Shown here in pieces: positions 41,236 to 51,602 of a DNA stretch of 64,000 bases. The DNA lies in the NCBI GenBank assembly GCA_002082245.2, contig NBTC02000002.1, positions 372,001 to 436,000 on the forward strand. Reading direction: 5' to 3'. The stretch comes from Yersinia enterocolitica. GTDB taxonomy: Bacteria; Pseudomonadota; Gammaproteobacteria; Enterobacterales; Enterobacteriaceae. Under the pieces are notes generated by a model. The model did not search any database. It saw nothing but the letters and a program-made list of their open reading frames with translations, and was not told the DNA's origin. Each line of letters opens with the position of its first letter. Position 1 is the stretch's first letter. The translations under genes were made by a program, and so were the position numbers.

Positions 41236-41425
41236 ATATACAGCGAAAGCCCTATACCTAAATAATGTGAGTTGCAGGTAGCCGGTAATCGAATAACAAA
41301 GTGGTCGTGAACTGATTTGAACGCGACTTATAGTGGTCTCGTAGAGGCGAGCTCCATGGATGGGCTGAGTAACGAGAGCCGCCAACGCACATGCTGTTTG
41401 AAGTATGATGCGGATATATGAAATT
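41236..41425. repeat. Dispersed repeat, non-ERIC core, upstream of zapC
   Basis: The left end TATACCTAAATAATGTGAGT and the right end GTTTGAAGTATGATGCGGAT are roughly inverted to each other. The inner words GAGGCGAGCTCCATGGATGG and GAGTAACGAGAGCC recur in the element at 47451. It lacks the ERIC core. It lies in the 335-bp pyrD-zapC gap (41162-41496), which holds no gene that I can support. Confidence 0.6.
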
Positions 41426-41496
41426 AATCCCATTTGATGGGCGAAGAACTCAGTTATTGAGTCAATGATGTTAGCAGCATGGCGGGAAGGAAAAAT

Positions 41497-42048
41497 ATGC
41501 GAATTAAACCAGATGATAAATGGCGTTGGTATTTTGATACCGAACACGACCGACTGATGTTGGATTTAGCTAATGGTATGATATTTCGCTCGCGTTTCCC
41601 GTCTAAAATGCTAACCCCAGATGCTTTCGATGAATCCGCATTCTGTGTCGACGATGCCGCTCTCTATTTTGAATTCGAAGATCAATGTCGCCAAATTAAA
41701 TTGAGCCATGAACAACGTTCAGAATTAGTGTTAAATGCATTGGTCGCATTTCGTTTCCTAAAACCACTAATGCCCAAAAGTTGGTATTTTGTACAATACC
41801 CTAAAGCGCTGATGCCAAAAAATGGTGAGTTGGCGTTAGTTAAAGTATTGGATAGTGGTGAAGATGTTCGCTTGTTAGTGGTTGAGTCGGGTGATTCGGC
41901 AAGTTTGTGTTTATTAGCACAATCACAAGTGGTATTAGCTGGACGGCAGATGGTATTAGGTGATGCCATTAAGATAATGAATGACCGTTTGTTGCCCCTT
42001 ATCATTGCAGAGGTTTATACCGCCCCAGCTTTCGACCGAGCGGTATAA
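41497..42048 (+). CDS. zapC: Cell division protein ZapC
   Basis: The 183-residue cytosolic protein bundles FtsZ filaments at the Z ring. [20 protein letters not shown] and [15 protein letters not shown] match the E. coli N-terminus. [14 protein letters not shown] and [14 protein letters not shown] are further conserved parts. GGAAGGAA precedes ATG 41497 closely, so the upstream six codons are excluded. Confidence 0.95.
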   Translation: MRIKPDDKWRWYFDTEHDRLMLDLANGMIFRSRFPSKMLTPDAFDESAFCVDDAALYFEFEDQCRQIKLSHEQRSELVLNALVAFRFLKPLMPKSWYFVQYPKALMPKNGELALVKVLDSGEDVRLLVVESGDSASLCLLAQSQVVLAGRQMVLGDAIKIMNDRLLPLIIAEVYTAPAFDRAV

Positions 42049-42111
42049 TTCCCCTTCATACCGCAGTAAAGTGGTTAGCTGCGTGCAGAGAGTAAGTTTA
42101 TCGGGATTATC

Positions 42112-43224
42112 TTATTTACCGCTGAGGGTAATATCCCCTGTGGGAATACAGCTACAACAAAGAATAGTTCCGTCGTTGCCAATGGCACTCTGTTTTAAAG
42201 GTGCAACATCGCCATTCACTAATGTAATTCTACAACTGCCACATATCCCAGCCCGGCATGAATAAGGAATGCGGATATTTTGTTGTTCCAATTGTTCCAG
42301 CAATACCTGCTGATTATTACCATTAAAGCGAATGCCGTTATATTCAATCGATACCGCTTTGGATTGATCAAGTGGTGCCGCCAGGCTTTCAACTATGGCA
42401 CCTGCACTGTATGGCCGAGGTGGTTTGGTTGACAGAATTTCTACTTCATCACCTATCCGAATAATGCCGCTGTTCCTGGCCACCATATTCTGGCCAAAAT
42501 CGATATCGCCATTTTCCGCAGTTCGGAATGTCTGTAGTGTTCGTAATGGCTCACCGGTTGGGTGTTTCCGCCCGCGTTCTACGCTGACGGTGGTTAATAC
42601 ACAACGGCTGCATGGCTTAACCAAATCAAAGGTGATATCTCCAACGCGAATCACCTGCCAACTGTCTTCGGCAAATGCACTGGCACCGGTTACGACTAAA
42701 TTCGGGCGAAACTGTTCTAATTTAATACTGCCAGGGCAGCGTTGCTGTAGTTCTTTAAATGATGCTTCGTTAACGAGCAGGTAAGGGAAGCCATCAGCAA
42801 AAGACAGTGGAATCTCTGGCATCGGCTTCACCCTGCGGGTTAACTGTGCACCGAGCCAGCGTAATTGCACTTCACGCTGAAAATAGCCACTGAGCCAGTT
42901 GTTGATGGTCTCAGGGGCAATTAGCGCCGTAAAATGATTTCCCCAGACTTCCGTCGGTTCAGCATTGGCTAAAAAATCATTAAAGCGGATACTGGCACTC
43001 TCGCCATCGGGCGCCGTGAGATATAAACCGTCCGGCATTAATGCCGGGGTGAACAACACCATCTGCGGATTTTGGCGCGCAGTAATAAAAGTGCCATCCG
43101 GTTCGGTAATCATAAATACGCGGTCAAAGGCCAGCCCACTGCTGCTGACTTGAGCATGAGAAAGCTGCAAGCCGCGCATGGATTTCACCGGATGAACGTA
43201 GAGTCGGGAGAGGGTAATCACCAT
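42112..43224 (-). CDS. ycbX: YcbX, MOSC domain fused to 2Fe-2S ferredoxin
   Basis: The 370-residue protein has an N-terminal MOSC beta-barrel ([16 protein letters not shown]), the MOSC domain with the cofactor Cys in [15 protein letters not shown], and a C-terminal plant-type ferredoxin. The 2Fe-2S ligands are in [12 protein letters not shown] plus the Cys of ILCCSC. In E. coli it reduces N-hydroxylated bases such as 6-hydroxylaminopurine, using molybdenum cofactor. It is convergent with zapC and divergent from rlmKL. Confidence 0.95.
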   Translation of the reverse strand: MVITLSRLYVHPVKSMRGLQLSHAQVSSSGLAFDRVFMITEPDGTFITARQNPQMVLFTPALMPDGLYLTAPDGESASIRFNDFLANAEPTEVWGNHFTALIAPETINNWLSGYFQREVQLRWLGAQLTRRVKPMPEIPLSFADGFPYLLVNEASFKELQQRCPGSIKLEQFRPNLVVTGASAFAEDSWQVIRVGDITFDLVKPCSRCVLTTVSVERGRKHPTGEPLRTLQTFRTAENGDIDFGQNMVARNSGIIRIGDEVEILSTKPPRPYSAGAIVESLAAPLDQSKAVSIEYNGIRFNGNNQQVLLEQLEQQNIRIPYSCRAGICGSCRITLVNGDVAPLKQSAIGNDGTILCCSCIPTGDITLSGK

Positions 43225-43323
43225 TGCCTCCGTGCGAGTATTAAATAAGAAGGAGCAACTTTATGACAAGCTGCTGGGATTAGCTATAATGCGCAACAAT
43301 TTTCTTTTTGGTGATAGTGCGAT

Positions 43324-45444
43324 ATGAACTCTCTGTTTGCCAGCACGGCGCGTGGACTGGAAGAACTGTTAAAAAGCGAACTCGAAGCGCTGGGCGCTCA
43401 CGACTGTAAAATAGTACAGGGTGGGGTACATTTTCAGGGTGACGATCGACTCATGTACCAAAGCCTGCTGTGGAGCCGCCTGGCTTCGCGCATCTTGTTA
43501 CCGCTTAACGAATTTAAAGTTTACAGCGATTTGGACTTGTACCTCGGGGTGCAGGCGATCGACTGGCCGTCAATTTTTGGTGTGGATAAAACCTTTGCTG
43601 TGCACTTTAGCGGCGTGAATGATGAAATCCGCAACAGCCAGTACGGTGCATTGAAAGTAAAAGATGCCATTGTTGACAGCTTTACCCGTAAGTTGGAGCA
43701 GCGCCCAACGGTTGCCAAGCAGCAACCGGATATTCGGGTGAATGTTTTCCTACAACGGGATATGGCCAGTGTGGCATTGGATCTCAGTGGTGAAGGGCTG
43801 CATCAGCGCGGCTACCGTGATCTGACCGGTCAGGCTCCCCTGAAAGAAAACCTGGCAGCGGCAATTATCCAGCGTTCTGGCTGGCAGTCAGGTACACCGA
43901 TGGTCGATCCGATGTGTGGTTCCGGTACATTGCTGATTGAAGCGGCAATGATAGCCTCTGATCGCGCCCCTGGTTTGCATCGCGCCCATTGGGGCTTTAC
44001 CGCCTGGAGTGCCTTCAACGAAGTGCTATGGCGTGAATTGACCACCGAGGCGCAAGTGCGTGCCCGCAATGGTTTGCAGGAAACCACTTCTCGCTTCTTC
44101 GGTTCAGACATCGACAGACGAGTTATCGAAATGGCGCGTGCTAATGCCCGCCGCGCTGGGGTATCAGAGCTGATTAGCTTCAATGCCAATGATGTCAGTA
44201 AGTTAGTGAACCCCCTGCCGGAAGGGCCGGTAGGCACGGTTATCAGTAACCCGCCTTACGGTGAGCGGTTGGAAAGCGAGCCGGCATTGATTGCATTGCA
44301 TAATATGCTCGGTCGCATCATGAAATCGGCATTTGGTGGCTGGCGTTTATCGCTGTTCAGTGCATCACCGGAATTGCTGAGTTGCCTGCAACTGCGGGCG
44401 GAACGTGAATTTAAAGCGAAAAATGGCCCGCTGGATTGCGTGCAGAAAAACTATCAGTTAGCGGCGAATCCACAGGGTGCTGCGGGTGTTCAGGTGGCAG
44501 AAGATTATGCCAACCGTCTACGTAAAAACGTGAAAAAGCTGGATAAGTGGGCCAAACAGCAGGGTATCGAATGCTACCGTCTGTATGATGCCGATTTGCC
44601 TGATTATAATGTGGCCGTCGATCGTTACGGCAGCAAAGTGGTGGTACAGGAATATGCGCCGCCGAAAACGATTGATGCGCAAAAGGCCCGCCAGCGCTTA
44701 TTTGATGTGATTAATGCCACCCTTGCGGTACTGGATCTCCCATCCAATCAATTGGTATTAAAAACCCGTGAGCGCCAGAAGGGCAAAAACCAATACGAAA
44801 AGCTGGCACAAAAAGGTGAATTCCTGCTGGTGAGTGAATATAACGCCAAGCTATGGGTTAACCTGACCGATTACCTCGATACCGGTCTGTTCCTTGATCA
44901 CCGTATCGCTCGCCAGATGCTAGGTAAAATGAGCCAGGGTAAAGACTTCCTTAACCTGTTTGCCTATACCGGTACGGCCAGTGTTCATGCCGGCTTGGGT
45001 GGTGCGCGCAGTACCACGACGGTTGATATGTCGCGTACCTATCTGGAGTGGGCCGAGAAGAATTTGCGGGTGAATGGCTTAACTGGCCAACAACACCGCT
45101 TGATTCAGGCTGATTGCCTTTCATGGCTCAGTAACACCGATGAGCAGTTCGATGTGATCTTCATTGATCCACCGACTTTCTCCAACTCCAAGCGTATGGA
45201 GACCACCTTTGATGTTCAGCGCGATCACTTAGTGCTGATGAAAGAACTTAAACGGTTACTGCGCCGTAAGGGAACAATCATGTTCTCGAACAATAAGCGC
45301 GGTTTCCAGATGGATTTGGACGGGATAAAGGCGTTAGGGCTGGAAGCGAAAGAGATAACAGCTCAGACACAATCAGAAGACTTTGCCCGTAATCGTCAAA
45401 TCCACAACTGTTGGCTGGTCACCCACAGCCACGAGGAAAAGTAG
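43324..45444 (+). CDS. rlmL: 23S rRNA m2G2445/m7G2069 methyltransferase RlmKL
   Basis: The 706-residue fused bifunctional enzyme has an N-terminal THUMP domain (about 40-155) and the RlmL methyltransferase with [16 protein letters not shown] and [10 protein letters not shown] (NPPY catalytic motif near 309). The C-terminal RlmK methyltransferase has [21 protein letters not shown] and [13 protein letters not shown]. It modifies G2445 (m2G) and G2069 (m7G) of 23S rRNA. uup follows after 5 bp. Confidence 0.97.
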   Translation: MNSLFASTARGLEELLKSELEALGAHDCKIVQGGVHFQGDDRLMYQSLLWSRLASRILLPLNEFKVYSDLDLYLGVQAIDWPSIFGVDKTFAVHFSGVNDEIRNSQYGALKVKDAIVDSFTRKLEQRPTVAKQQPDIRVNVFLQRDMASVALDLSGEGLHQRGYRDLTGQAPLKENLAAAIIQRSGWQSGTPMVDPMCGSGTLLIEAAMIASDRAPGLHRAHWGFTAWSAFNEVLWRELTTEAQVRARNGLQETTSRFFGSDIDRRVIEMARANARRAGVSELISFNANDVSKLVNPLPEGPVGTVISNPPYGERLESEPALIALHNMLGRIMKSAFGGWRLSLFSASPELLSCLQLRAEREFKAKNGPLDCVQKNYQLAANPQGAAGVQVAEDYANRLRKNVKKLDKWAKQQGIECYRLYDADLPDYNVAVDRYGSKVVVQEYAPPKTIDAQKARQRLFDVINATLAVLDLPSNQLVLKTRERQKGKNQYEKLAQKGEFLLVSEYNAKLWVNLTDYLDTGLFLDHRIARQMLGKMSQGKDFLNLFAYTGTASVHAGLGGARSTTTVDMSRTYLEWAEKNLRVNGLTGQQHRLIQADCLSWLSNTDEQFDVIFIDPPTFSNSKRMETTFDVQRDHLVLMKELKRLLRRKGTIMFSNNKRGFQMDLDGIKALGLEAKEITAQTQSEDFARNRQIHNCWLVTHSHEEK

Positions 45445-45449
45445 AAACT

Positions 45450-47363
45450 ATGTCGTTAATTAGCATGTCCGGTGCCTGGCTGTCGTTCAGCGATGCACCT
45501 TTATTGGATAATACTGAATTGCATATTGAGGCAAACGAGCGCGTTTGTCTGGTGGGCCGTAATGGCGCAGGTAAATCCACCTTATTGAAAATTTTGAGCA
45601 AAGAAGTCGTACTGGATGATGGCCGCATCATTTATGAGCAAGATTTGATTGTGGCGCGTCTGCAACAAGACCCGCCACGCAATGTGGCCGGTACCGTGTT
45701 TGACTTTGTGGCTGAAGGCGTGCAAGAACAGGCTGAACATTTAAAAGCCTACCACGCAAGCTTGCATCAGGTTGAGTTAGACCCAAGTGAGAAGAACCTC
45801 AATCGTCTGGCGGCATTGCAGGAGATTCTGGACCATCAAGGTTTGTGGCAATTAGACAGCCGCATTCAGGAAGTGCTGGTTCAACTTGGTTTATCTGCTG
45901 ATGCCGAACTTTCATCACTGTCAGGTGGTTGGTTGCGTAAAGCAGCACTAGGCCGTGCGCTGGTAAGCTCGCCGAAAGTGCTGCTGCTGGATGAACCGAC
46001 CAACCATTTGGACATCGAAACCATTAATTGGCTGGAAGGCTTCCTGAAAGAATTCCAGGGCAGCATCGTGTTTATCTCTCATGACCGTTCCTTTATCCGC
46101 GCGATGGCGACCCGTATTGTCGACCTTGATCGTGGCAAATTGGTGTCATGGCCAGGGAATTACGAACTGTATCTTGCCAGCAAAGAAGAAGCACTGCGGG
46201 TTGAAGAGCTGCAAAACGCTGAATTTGACCGCAAACTGGCGCAGGAAGAAGTGTGGATACGCCAAGGTATCAAAGCGCGCCGCACCCGTAACGAGGGCCG
46301 TGTGCGCGCGCTGAAAGCGCTGCGCATGGAGCGTTCTGAACGCCGTGAAGTGATGGGCACAGCCAAGATGCAAGTCGAAGAGACTGTGCGTTCAGGCAAA
46401 ATTGTCTTTGATCTGGAGAATGTTAACTATCAGATTGATGGCAAAGTATTAGTGAAAGATTTTACCGCACAAGTACAGCGTGGCGATAAAATCGCGCTGG
46501 TGGGCCCAAATGGTTGCGGTAAAACGACATTACTGAAACTGATGCTCGGTCAGCTTAAAGCGGACAGCGGCAAAGTACATTGTGGCACCAAGTTGGAAGT
46601 GGCTTATTTTGACCAGCATCGGGCAGAACTTGATCCCGAACGTACGGTGATGGATAACCTGGCAGAAGGTAAGCAAGAAGTGATGGTAAATGGCCGCTCG
46701 CGCCATGTCCTCGGTTACCTGCAAGACTTCTTGTTCCACCCTAAACGCGCAATGACACCGGTGAAAGCGCTGTCTGGTGGTGAGCGTAATCGCCTGTTAT
46801 TGGCTAAATTATTCCTTAAGCCTAGCAACTTGCTGATTCTCGATGAACCGACCAACGATCTGGATGTGGAAACACTGGAGTTGTTGGAAGAGATGGTTGA
46901 TAGCTATCAGGGCACAGTGCTGTTGGTAAGCCATGACCGTCAATTCGTTGATAACTCAGTGACTGAATGTTGGATCTTTGAAGGTAATGGCCAGATCAAT
47001 AGTTTTGTTGGCGGCTATTATGACGCGCATCAGCAACGTGCTGAGGCAAAACCTATCCGTCAGGTAGCGGCTAAAGTTGAAGAAACCAAAACTGCGACAC
47101 CGGTTAAGAGTAATGCTCCCGCCGCTAAGCGCCCGGGTAAGTTGAGCTATAACTTACAACGTGAGTTGGATCAGTTACCGCAACAGCTAGAAAAACTGGA
47201 AAATGAAATCAGTGAGTTACAGGCTGAAGTTGGTCACGCAGATTTTTTCTCCCGCCCGCATGAAGAGACACAACAGGTCTTGAAAGCATTAGCTGATGCT
47301 GAACAGGCGTTAGAAGTAGCATTTGGTCGTTGGGAAGAGCTGGAAGCTCAGAAAAACGGTTAA
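45450..47363 (+). CDS. uup: ABC-F ATPase Uup
   Basis: The 637-residue soluble ABC-F protein carries two nucleotide-binding domains. The first has Walker A GRNGAGKSTLLK (about 36-47), signature LSGGWLRKAALG and LLLDEPTNHLD; the second has GPNGCGKTTLLK, LSGGERNRLLLAK and LILDEPTNDLD. A C-terminal coiled-coil domain binds DNA. Mutants in E. coli alter precise excision of transposons; a role at the ribosome is also proposed. Start 45450 matches MSLISMSGAWLSFSDAP. Confidence 0.97.
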   Translation: MSLISMSGAWLSFSDAPLLDNTELHIEANERVCLVGRNGAGKSTLLKILSKEVVLDDGRIIYEQDLIVARLQQDPPRNVAGTVFDFVAEGVQEQAEHLKAYHASLHQVELDPSEKNLNRLAALQEILDHQGLWQLDSRIQEVLVQLGLSADAELSSLSGGWLRKAALGRALVSSPKVLLLDEPTNHLDIETINWLEGFLKEFQGSIVFISHDRSFIRAMATRIVDLDRGKLVSWPGNYELYLASKEEALRVEELQNAEFDRKLAQEEVWIRQGIKARRTRNEGRVRALKALRMERSERREVMGTAKMQVEETVRSGKIVFDLENVNYQIDGKVLVKDFTAQVQRGDKIALVGPNGCGKTTLLKLMLGQLKADSGKVHCGTKLEVAYFDQHRAELDPERTVMDNLAEGKQEVMVNGRSRHVLGYLQDFLFHPKRAMTPVKALSGGERNRLLLAKLFLKPSNLLILDEPTNDLDVETLELLEEMVDSYQGTVLLVSHDRQFVDNSVTECWIFEGNGQINSFVGGYYDAHQQRAEAKPIRQVAAKVEETKTATPVKSNAPAAKRPGKLSYNLQRELDQLPQQLEKLENEISELQAEVGHADFFSRPHEETQQVLKALADAEQALEVAFGRWEELEAQKNG

Positions 47364-47450
47364 AAATGTGTAACCGCCGTTCTACCAGATGACGTGCAAT
47401 ACGATATTATGTCTATTGTTATAGTAAGTCTCTTGATAGAACGGTGTTCA

Positions 47451-47575
47451 ACAATACCCAATAGATTTCAACGTGCAGGAAGGTAGCTTGCAGCGGCCTG
47501 ATAGAGGCGAGAACCATGGATGGCGGAGTAACGGAACAGCCAACCATCTGCATGTTGAAAGATGAAGGGATATAC
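47451..47575. repeat. Dispersed repeat, non-ERIC core, upstream of pqiA
   Basis: The left end is CAATACCCAATAGATTTCAA and the right end GTTGAAAGATGAAGGGATAT. The interior shares GAGGCGAGAACCATGGATGG and GGAGTAACGGAACAGCCAAC with the element at 41236. It finishes 12 bp before the pqiA ribosome site, so the pqi transcript or promoter contains it. Confidence 0.65.
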
Positions 47576-47599
47576 AGGCCAGCCGTAAGGACATAGATA

Positions 47600-48886
47600 T
47601 TGTATTCTGTTATTGAGCCTAAACACGGCGGGCAGTCAGGGAATGTCATCCTGTGCCGGCAGTGCGACATGTCAGTGGCCTTACCCTCCCTGCCTTATGG
47701 CACTAAAGCGGTATGTCCGCGTTGCAAAACCACACTGACTACCAGGTGGGATGAGCCACGCAAGCGCCCTGTGGGGTACGCGGTTAGCGCATTATTTATG
47801 CTATTACTGGCTAATATGTTTCCGTTCGTCAACATGCGTGTGGCCGGGATCACCAGCGAAATTACCTTACTCCAAATACCCAGAGTCATGGTGTCAGATA
47901 ACTATGCCAGCATGGCAACGTTATTTATGGTACTGGTTCAGTTGATACCGGCATTCTGTATGGTAGCCATCATCCTGCTTTGCCTGCGGGTGCGGATGCC
48001 AGCCCACTTGAAAGCCGCAATAGCGAAAGCGTTATTCCAATTTAAAAGCTGGTGCATGGTTGAGATCTTCCTCGCCGGTGTGCTGGTGAGCTTTGTCAAA
48101 CTGATGGCGTATGGCGACATCGGTATTGGCAGCAGTTTTATCCCCTATTGCCTATTTTGTGTATTACAAGTCCGCGCCTTCCAATGTGTCGATCGTCATT
48201 GGATGTGGCAGGATATTGCCCCGGCTCCTGAACTGAAGCTCCCGTTGGTTGCGGGCCGTACTGGTTTGCGTCAGGGGTTGCGATCCTGTTCTTGTTGTAC
48301 CGCAATTTTGCCGCAATCCCAGGTGCAATGCCCGCGCTGCCATACTCATGGCTATGTTCGTCGTCGCCATAGCTTGCAGTGGACAATGGCCCTATTGATC
48401 ACCTCGATTCTGCTCTATATTCCGGCTAATTTGATGCCGATTATGATTACCGAAAGTCTGGGGAGTCAAATGGGTTCTACCATTATGGCGGGGGTCATTT
48501 TCTTGTGGAGCGAAGGTTCTTATCCGGTGGCGATGGTGATTTTTATCGCCAGTATCATGGTGCCATCGTTAAAAATGTTAGCGATTGCCTGGCTGTGTTG
48601 GGATGCAAAAGGTAAAGGTAATAGCGATACTGAACGGATGCATTTCATCTATGAAATCGTGGAATTTGTTGGCCGTTGGTCAATGATCGATGTCTTTGTT
48701 ATTGCTGTGCTCTCTTCATTAGTCCGTATTGGGCAACTGATGAGTATTTATCCAGCGATTGGTGCACTGCTATTTGCCATGGTAGTGGTTCTGACAATGT
48801 TTGCTGCATTAACCTTTGATCCTCGTTTAACCTGGGATCGAATCAGTGAATCAACCCAAAAGGAGCCGCAAGGTGACGGACAATAA
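47600..48886 (+). CDS. pqiA: Intermembrane transport protein PqiA
   Basis: The 428-residue inner-membrane partner of the PqiABC lipid-transport bridge has two similar halves. Each begins with a zinc-ribbon-like pair of CxxC motifs (CRQCDM and CPRCKT; CSCCTA and CPRCHT) followed by membrane helices. It ends near the family block FDPRLTWDR. No ATG lies upstream of the first Cys pair; TTG 47600 has AAGGA 8 bases before it and is the likely start. The gene is paraquat-inducible via SoxRS in E. coli. Confidence 0.94.
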   Translation: MYSVIEPKHGGQSGNVILCRQCDMSVALPSLPYGTKAVCPRCKTTLTTRWDEPRKRPVGYAVSALFMLLLANMFPFVNMRVAGITSEITLLQIPRVMVSDNYASMATLFMVLVQLIPAFCMVAIILLCLRVRMPAHLKAAIAKALFQFKSWCMVEIFLAGVLVSFVKLMAYGDIGIGSSFIPYCLFCVLQVRAFQCVDRHWMWQDIAPAPELKLPLVAGRTGLRQGLRSCSCCTAILPQSQVQCPRCHTHGYVRRRHSLQWTMALLITSILLYIPANLMPIMITESLGSQMGSTIMAGVIFLWSEGSYPVAMVIFIASIMVPSLKMLAIAWLCWDAKGKGNSDTERMHFIYEIVEFVGRWSMIDVFVIAVLSSLVRIGQLMSIYPAIGALLFAMVVVLTMFAALTFDPRLTWDRISESTQKEPQGDGQ

Positions 48887-50525
48887 TCCCAGCCAGAATG
48901 TGGCGGAAATTGAAAAAATCAAGCGATGGTCGCCGGTGTGGATCATCCCGATTGTCACTGTGCTGATTGGCGCATGGATTTTGTTTTATCATTTCAGCCA
49001 CCAGGGGCCACAGGTGGTATTGACCACACTGAATGCCGAAGGTATTGAAGCAGGTAAAACAAAAATAAAAAGTCGTAGTGTGGATGTCGGTATCGTAGAG
49101 CAGGTCACGCTGAGTGAGGATCTGAACCATGTTATCGTGCAGGCACGGCTCAGCTCAGGCATGAATACCCTGTTACATGGCGATACCGTCTTCTGGGTGG
49201 TGAAGCCGCAGATTGGCCGTGAGGGTGTATCTGGCCTGGGAACACTACTTTCCGGTGCTTACATTGAGCTGCAACCGGGTAGCAAAGGTAAATCATTAAG
49301 TGAATTCACCTTATTGGATTCCCCACCGCTGGCCTCACCTGATGCTAAAGGGGTGCGTATCATTCTGGACAGCGAACAGGCTGGGCAGTTGAATGCTGGC
49401 GACCCGGTATTGTTCCGTGGCTACCGGGTCGGATCGGTAGAAACCAGCACCTTCGATGCCAAGTCACGCTTAATGCGTTATCAGTTATTTATTGGTGCGC
49501 CTTATGACAGTCTGGTCACCAGTAATGTCCGTTTCTGGAAGGACAGTGGTGTAGCGGTCGATCTATCATCACAAGGAATGCGAGTTGAAATGGCATCGCT
49601 GGCAACCCTTTTCAGTGGTGGCGTAAGTTTCGATGTGCCTGATGGTTTGGATCTGGGCAAACCGGTCACGGCAGATAAAGCTGAATTCAAACTGTTTGAT
49701 AATCGCAGCAGCATTCAAAATTCTCTGTTCACTGAACATGAAGATTTCTTGTTGTTCTTCTCCGACTCTGTACGTGGTTTGCAGTCTGGTGCGCCGGTAG
49801 AGTTCCGTGGTATTCGTGTGGGTACTGTGGCCGATGTGCCGTTCTTCACCGAAGGTATGAGGCAGCGAGTTGATAATGATTTCCGTATTCCGGTGCTTAT
49901 TCGCATTGAGCCAGGCCGTTTCCGCGATGATTTAGGCTCGGATACCAACTTTGCGCAAATATTGAAAACAGCCAAAGAACGCGGGCTACGTGCCTCATTG
50001 AAATCAGGTAACTTGCTGACGGGGGCGCTGTTTATTGATCTGGATTTCTACCCAGATGCCAAACCGTGGAAAGGGCCGTTGGAAGTGGCGGGCTATCCAT
50101 TGCTGCCCACAGTCAGTGGTGGTTTAGCGCAAATTCAGCAGAAATTGATGCAAACACTGGATAAGATTAATAGTCTACCTCTGGATCCAATGGTGAATGA
50201 AGTCACGAAGACACTGGCTGAAAGTCAGAAAACGATGCGTGAAACTCAGAAAACCTTGGCGGCATTGACTGCAATCACCTCAAGCCCGGCGATGCAGGAT
50301 CTCCCCAAAGATCTGCAAAAAACCCTGAATGAGTTGAATCGCAGCATGAAAGGCTTCCAGCCAGGTTCACCGGCCTACAACAAGATGGTGGGTGATATGC
50401 AACGGTTAGATCAGGTCTTGCGTGAATTACAGCCAGTATTGCGTACGCTGAATGAGAAGAGTAACGCGCTGGTATTTGAAGCGGCAGGAAGTCAGGATCC
50501 TCAGCCTAAGAAGGCCAAAAAATGA
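48873..50525 (+). CDS. pqiB: Intermembrane transport protein PqiB (three MCE domains)
   Basis: The 550-residue periplasm-spanning protein has one N-terminal membrane anchor (SPVWIIPIVTVLIGAWILFYH) and three MCE domains (beginning near residues 40, 160 and 285). A long C-terminal helical needle (LMQTLDKINSLPLDPMVNEV onward) follows. The hexamer forms a tunnel for lipids between membranes. GTG 48873 is chosen since AAGGAG lies 8 bases upstream; it overlaps pqiA by 14 bp. An upstream GTG at 48846 is less well placed. Confidence 0.95.
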   Translation: MTDNNPSQNVAEIEKIKRWSPVWIIPIVTVLIGAWILFYHFSHQGPQVVLTTLNAEGIEAGKTKIKSRSVDVGIVEQVTLSEDLNHVIVQARLSSGMNTLLHGDTVFWVVKPQIGREGVSGLGTLLSGAYIELQPGSKGKSLSEFTLLDSPPLASPDAKGVRIILDSEQAGQLNAGDPVLFRGYRVGSVETSTFDAKSRLMRYQLFIGAPYDSLVTSNVRFWKDSGVAVDLSSQGMRVEMASLATLFSGGVSFDVPDGLDLGKPVTADKAEFKLFDNRSSIQNSLFTEHEDFLLFFSDSVRGLQSGAPVEFRGIRVGTVADVPFFTEGMRQRVDNDFRIPVLIRIEPGRFRDDLGSDTNFAQILKTAKERGLRASLKSGNLLTGALFIDLDFYPDAKPWKGPLEVAGYPLLPTVSGGLAQIQQKLMQTLDKINSLPLDPMVNEVTKTLAESQKTMRETQKTLAALTAITSSPAMQDLPKDLQKTLNELNRSMKGFQPGSPAYNKMVGDMQRLDQVLRELQPVLRTLNEKSNALVFEAAGSQDPQPKKAKK

Positions 50526-51082
50526 TGAAATGGATGGCAGTTCTCGCAGCGCTGTTACTTAGCGCTTGCAGTAGCGAACCCGGCAAAACCTACTATCAGT
50601 TACCGGCACTCAGCGCACCTGCTACGGTCAGTAGTAGTGTTGCTTCAAGGCAATTATGGATTGAACATGTTGGTGTTGCTGATTATCTGGCTGCGACGGG
50701 AGTGGTATACCAAACCAATGATGTACAGTATGTCATTGCCAGCAACAACTTGTGGGCCAGTCCACTGGATCAACAGTTGCAGCAAACCTTGGTAACCAAT
50801 CTGAGTAATGCGCTGCCGGGTTGGTTGGTCTCTTCACAACCACTGGATAGCGATCAGGATGTCCTCAATGTGACTGTAACCGGCTTCCATGGCCGCTATG
50901 ATGGTCGCGCCGTCATTCGTGGTGTGTGGATACTGAAACATCAGGGACAGTTGATTAAGCAGCCATTCGATCTCGAGCTTAAACAGAGTGAAGACGGCTA
51001 CGATGCTCTGATCCGAACCTTGGCGCAGGGCTGGCAGCAGGAAGCCAAGGTTATTGCTGCTCAGTTACAAAACGTTAAGTAA
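50522..51082 (+). CDS. pqiC: Outer-membrane lipoprotein PqiC (YmbA)
   Basis: The 186-residue lipoprotein has signal MMKWMAVLAALLLSACSS with lipobox LSAC. It also has the DUF330/ABC-auxiliary domain blocks LPALSAPATV and LWIEHVGVADYLA. It anchors the PqiB tunnel at the outer membrane. The start overlaps the pqiB stop by four bases; a second ATG follows directly at 50525. Confidence 0.95.
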   Translation: MMKWMAVLAALLLSACSSEPGKTYYQLPALSAPATVSSSVASRQLWIEHVGVADYLAATGVVYQTNDVQYVIASNNLWASPLDQQLQQTLVTNLSNALPGWLVSSQPLDSDQDVLNVTVTGFHGRYDGRAVIRGVWILKHQGQLIKQPFDLELKQSEDGYDALIRTLAQGWQQEAKVIAAQLQNVK

Positions 51083-51113
51083 TATTTTGTTCTAATTTAG
51101 TCTAATATCAGTC

Positions 51114-51162
51114 AAACCCTCTTTCGTTGCTAATGAAAAATTACTGCGAAAGAGGGTTTTTT
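51114..51162 (+). terminator. Intrinsic terminator of pqiABC
   Basis: AAACCCTCTTTCG and CGAAAGAGGGTTT form a 13-bp perfect stem around a 20-base loop, ending in TTTTTT. Confidence 0.88.
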
Positions 51163-51361
51163 GTTTAATATCAATATATTGCTTTCAGTTATCCCAAATC
51201 AATTACTTAGCAAATTCAGCGGACATAGCTCACAAATATGACATTGGCGTGAATTTTGCGCATTGCTTTTCTGTTTCCTAAGGTCTATCACTTAATTGTG
51301 ACTGCACATAAAGTGGTCACTGTTTTCTTTCCACCAGACCGAAAGATGAGGGAAACGAGGC

Positions 51362-51529
51362 ATGAAGAGACAGAAAAGAGATCGCCTGGAAAGGGCGTTG
51401 TCACGCGGGTATCAAGCAGGTATTTCAGGGCGTTCAAGGGAAATTTGTCCCTATCAAGCTTTAGACGCCAGATCGCATTGGTTAGGAGGTTGGCGACAAG
51501 CCATGGAGGACAGGGCTGTGACCGCTTAA
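51362..51529 (+). CDS. rmf: Ribosome modulation factor
   Basis: The 55-residue basic protein begins MKRQKRDRLERALSRGYQAG and ends GWRQAMEDRAVTA. It is the same length as E. coli RMF, with SREICPYQALDARSHWLGGW in the middle. It binds the 30S platform and drives formation of inactive 100S ribosome dimers in stationary phase. GAGG precedes the ATG by one to two bases of spacing with AGGGAAACGAGGC as a broader purine tract. The gene stands alone with its own terminator. A longer frame covering it (51256-51549) is a shadow. Confidence 0.96.
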   Translation: MKRQKRDRLERALSRGYQAGISGRSREICPYQALDARSHWLGGWRQAMEDRAVTA

Positions 51530-51555
51530 GCGGCTCTCTGTCAGACTAAGGGATC

Positions 51556-51588
51556 ACCTCCGCTTTATGCGCATATTGCGGAGGTTTT
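51556..51588 (+). terminator. Terminator of rmf
   Basis: ACCTCCGC and GCGGAGGT pair around a 14-base loop; TTTCATTTTT follows. Confidence 0.75.
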
Positions 51589-51602
51589 CATTTTTACTCT
51601 TC

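Noticed and set aside
51256-51549. 97-codon frame covering rmf
   Set aside because: It is in a different frame from rmf, whose 55-residue product is clearly recognisable.
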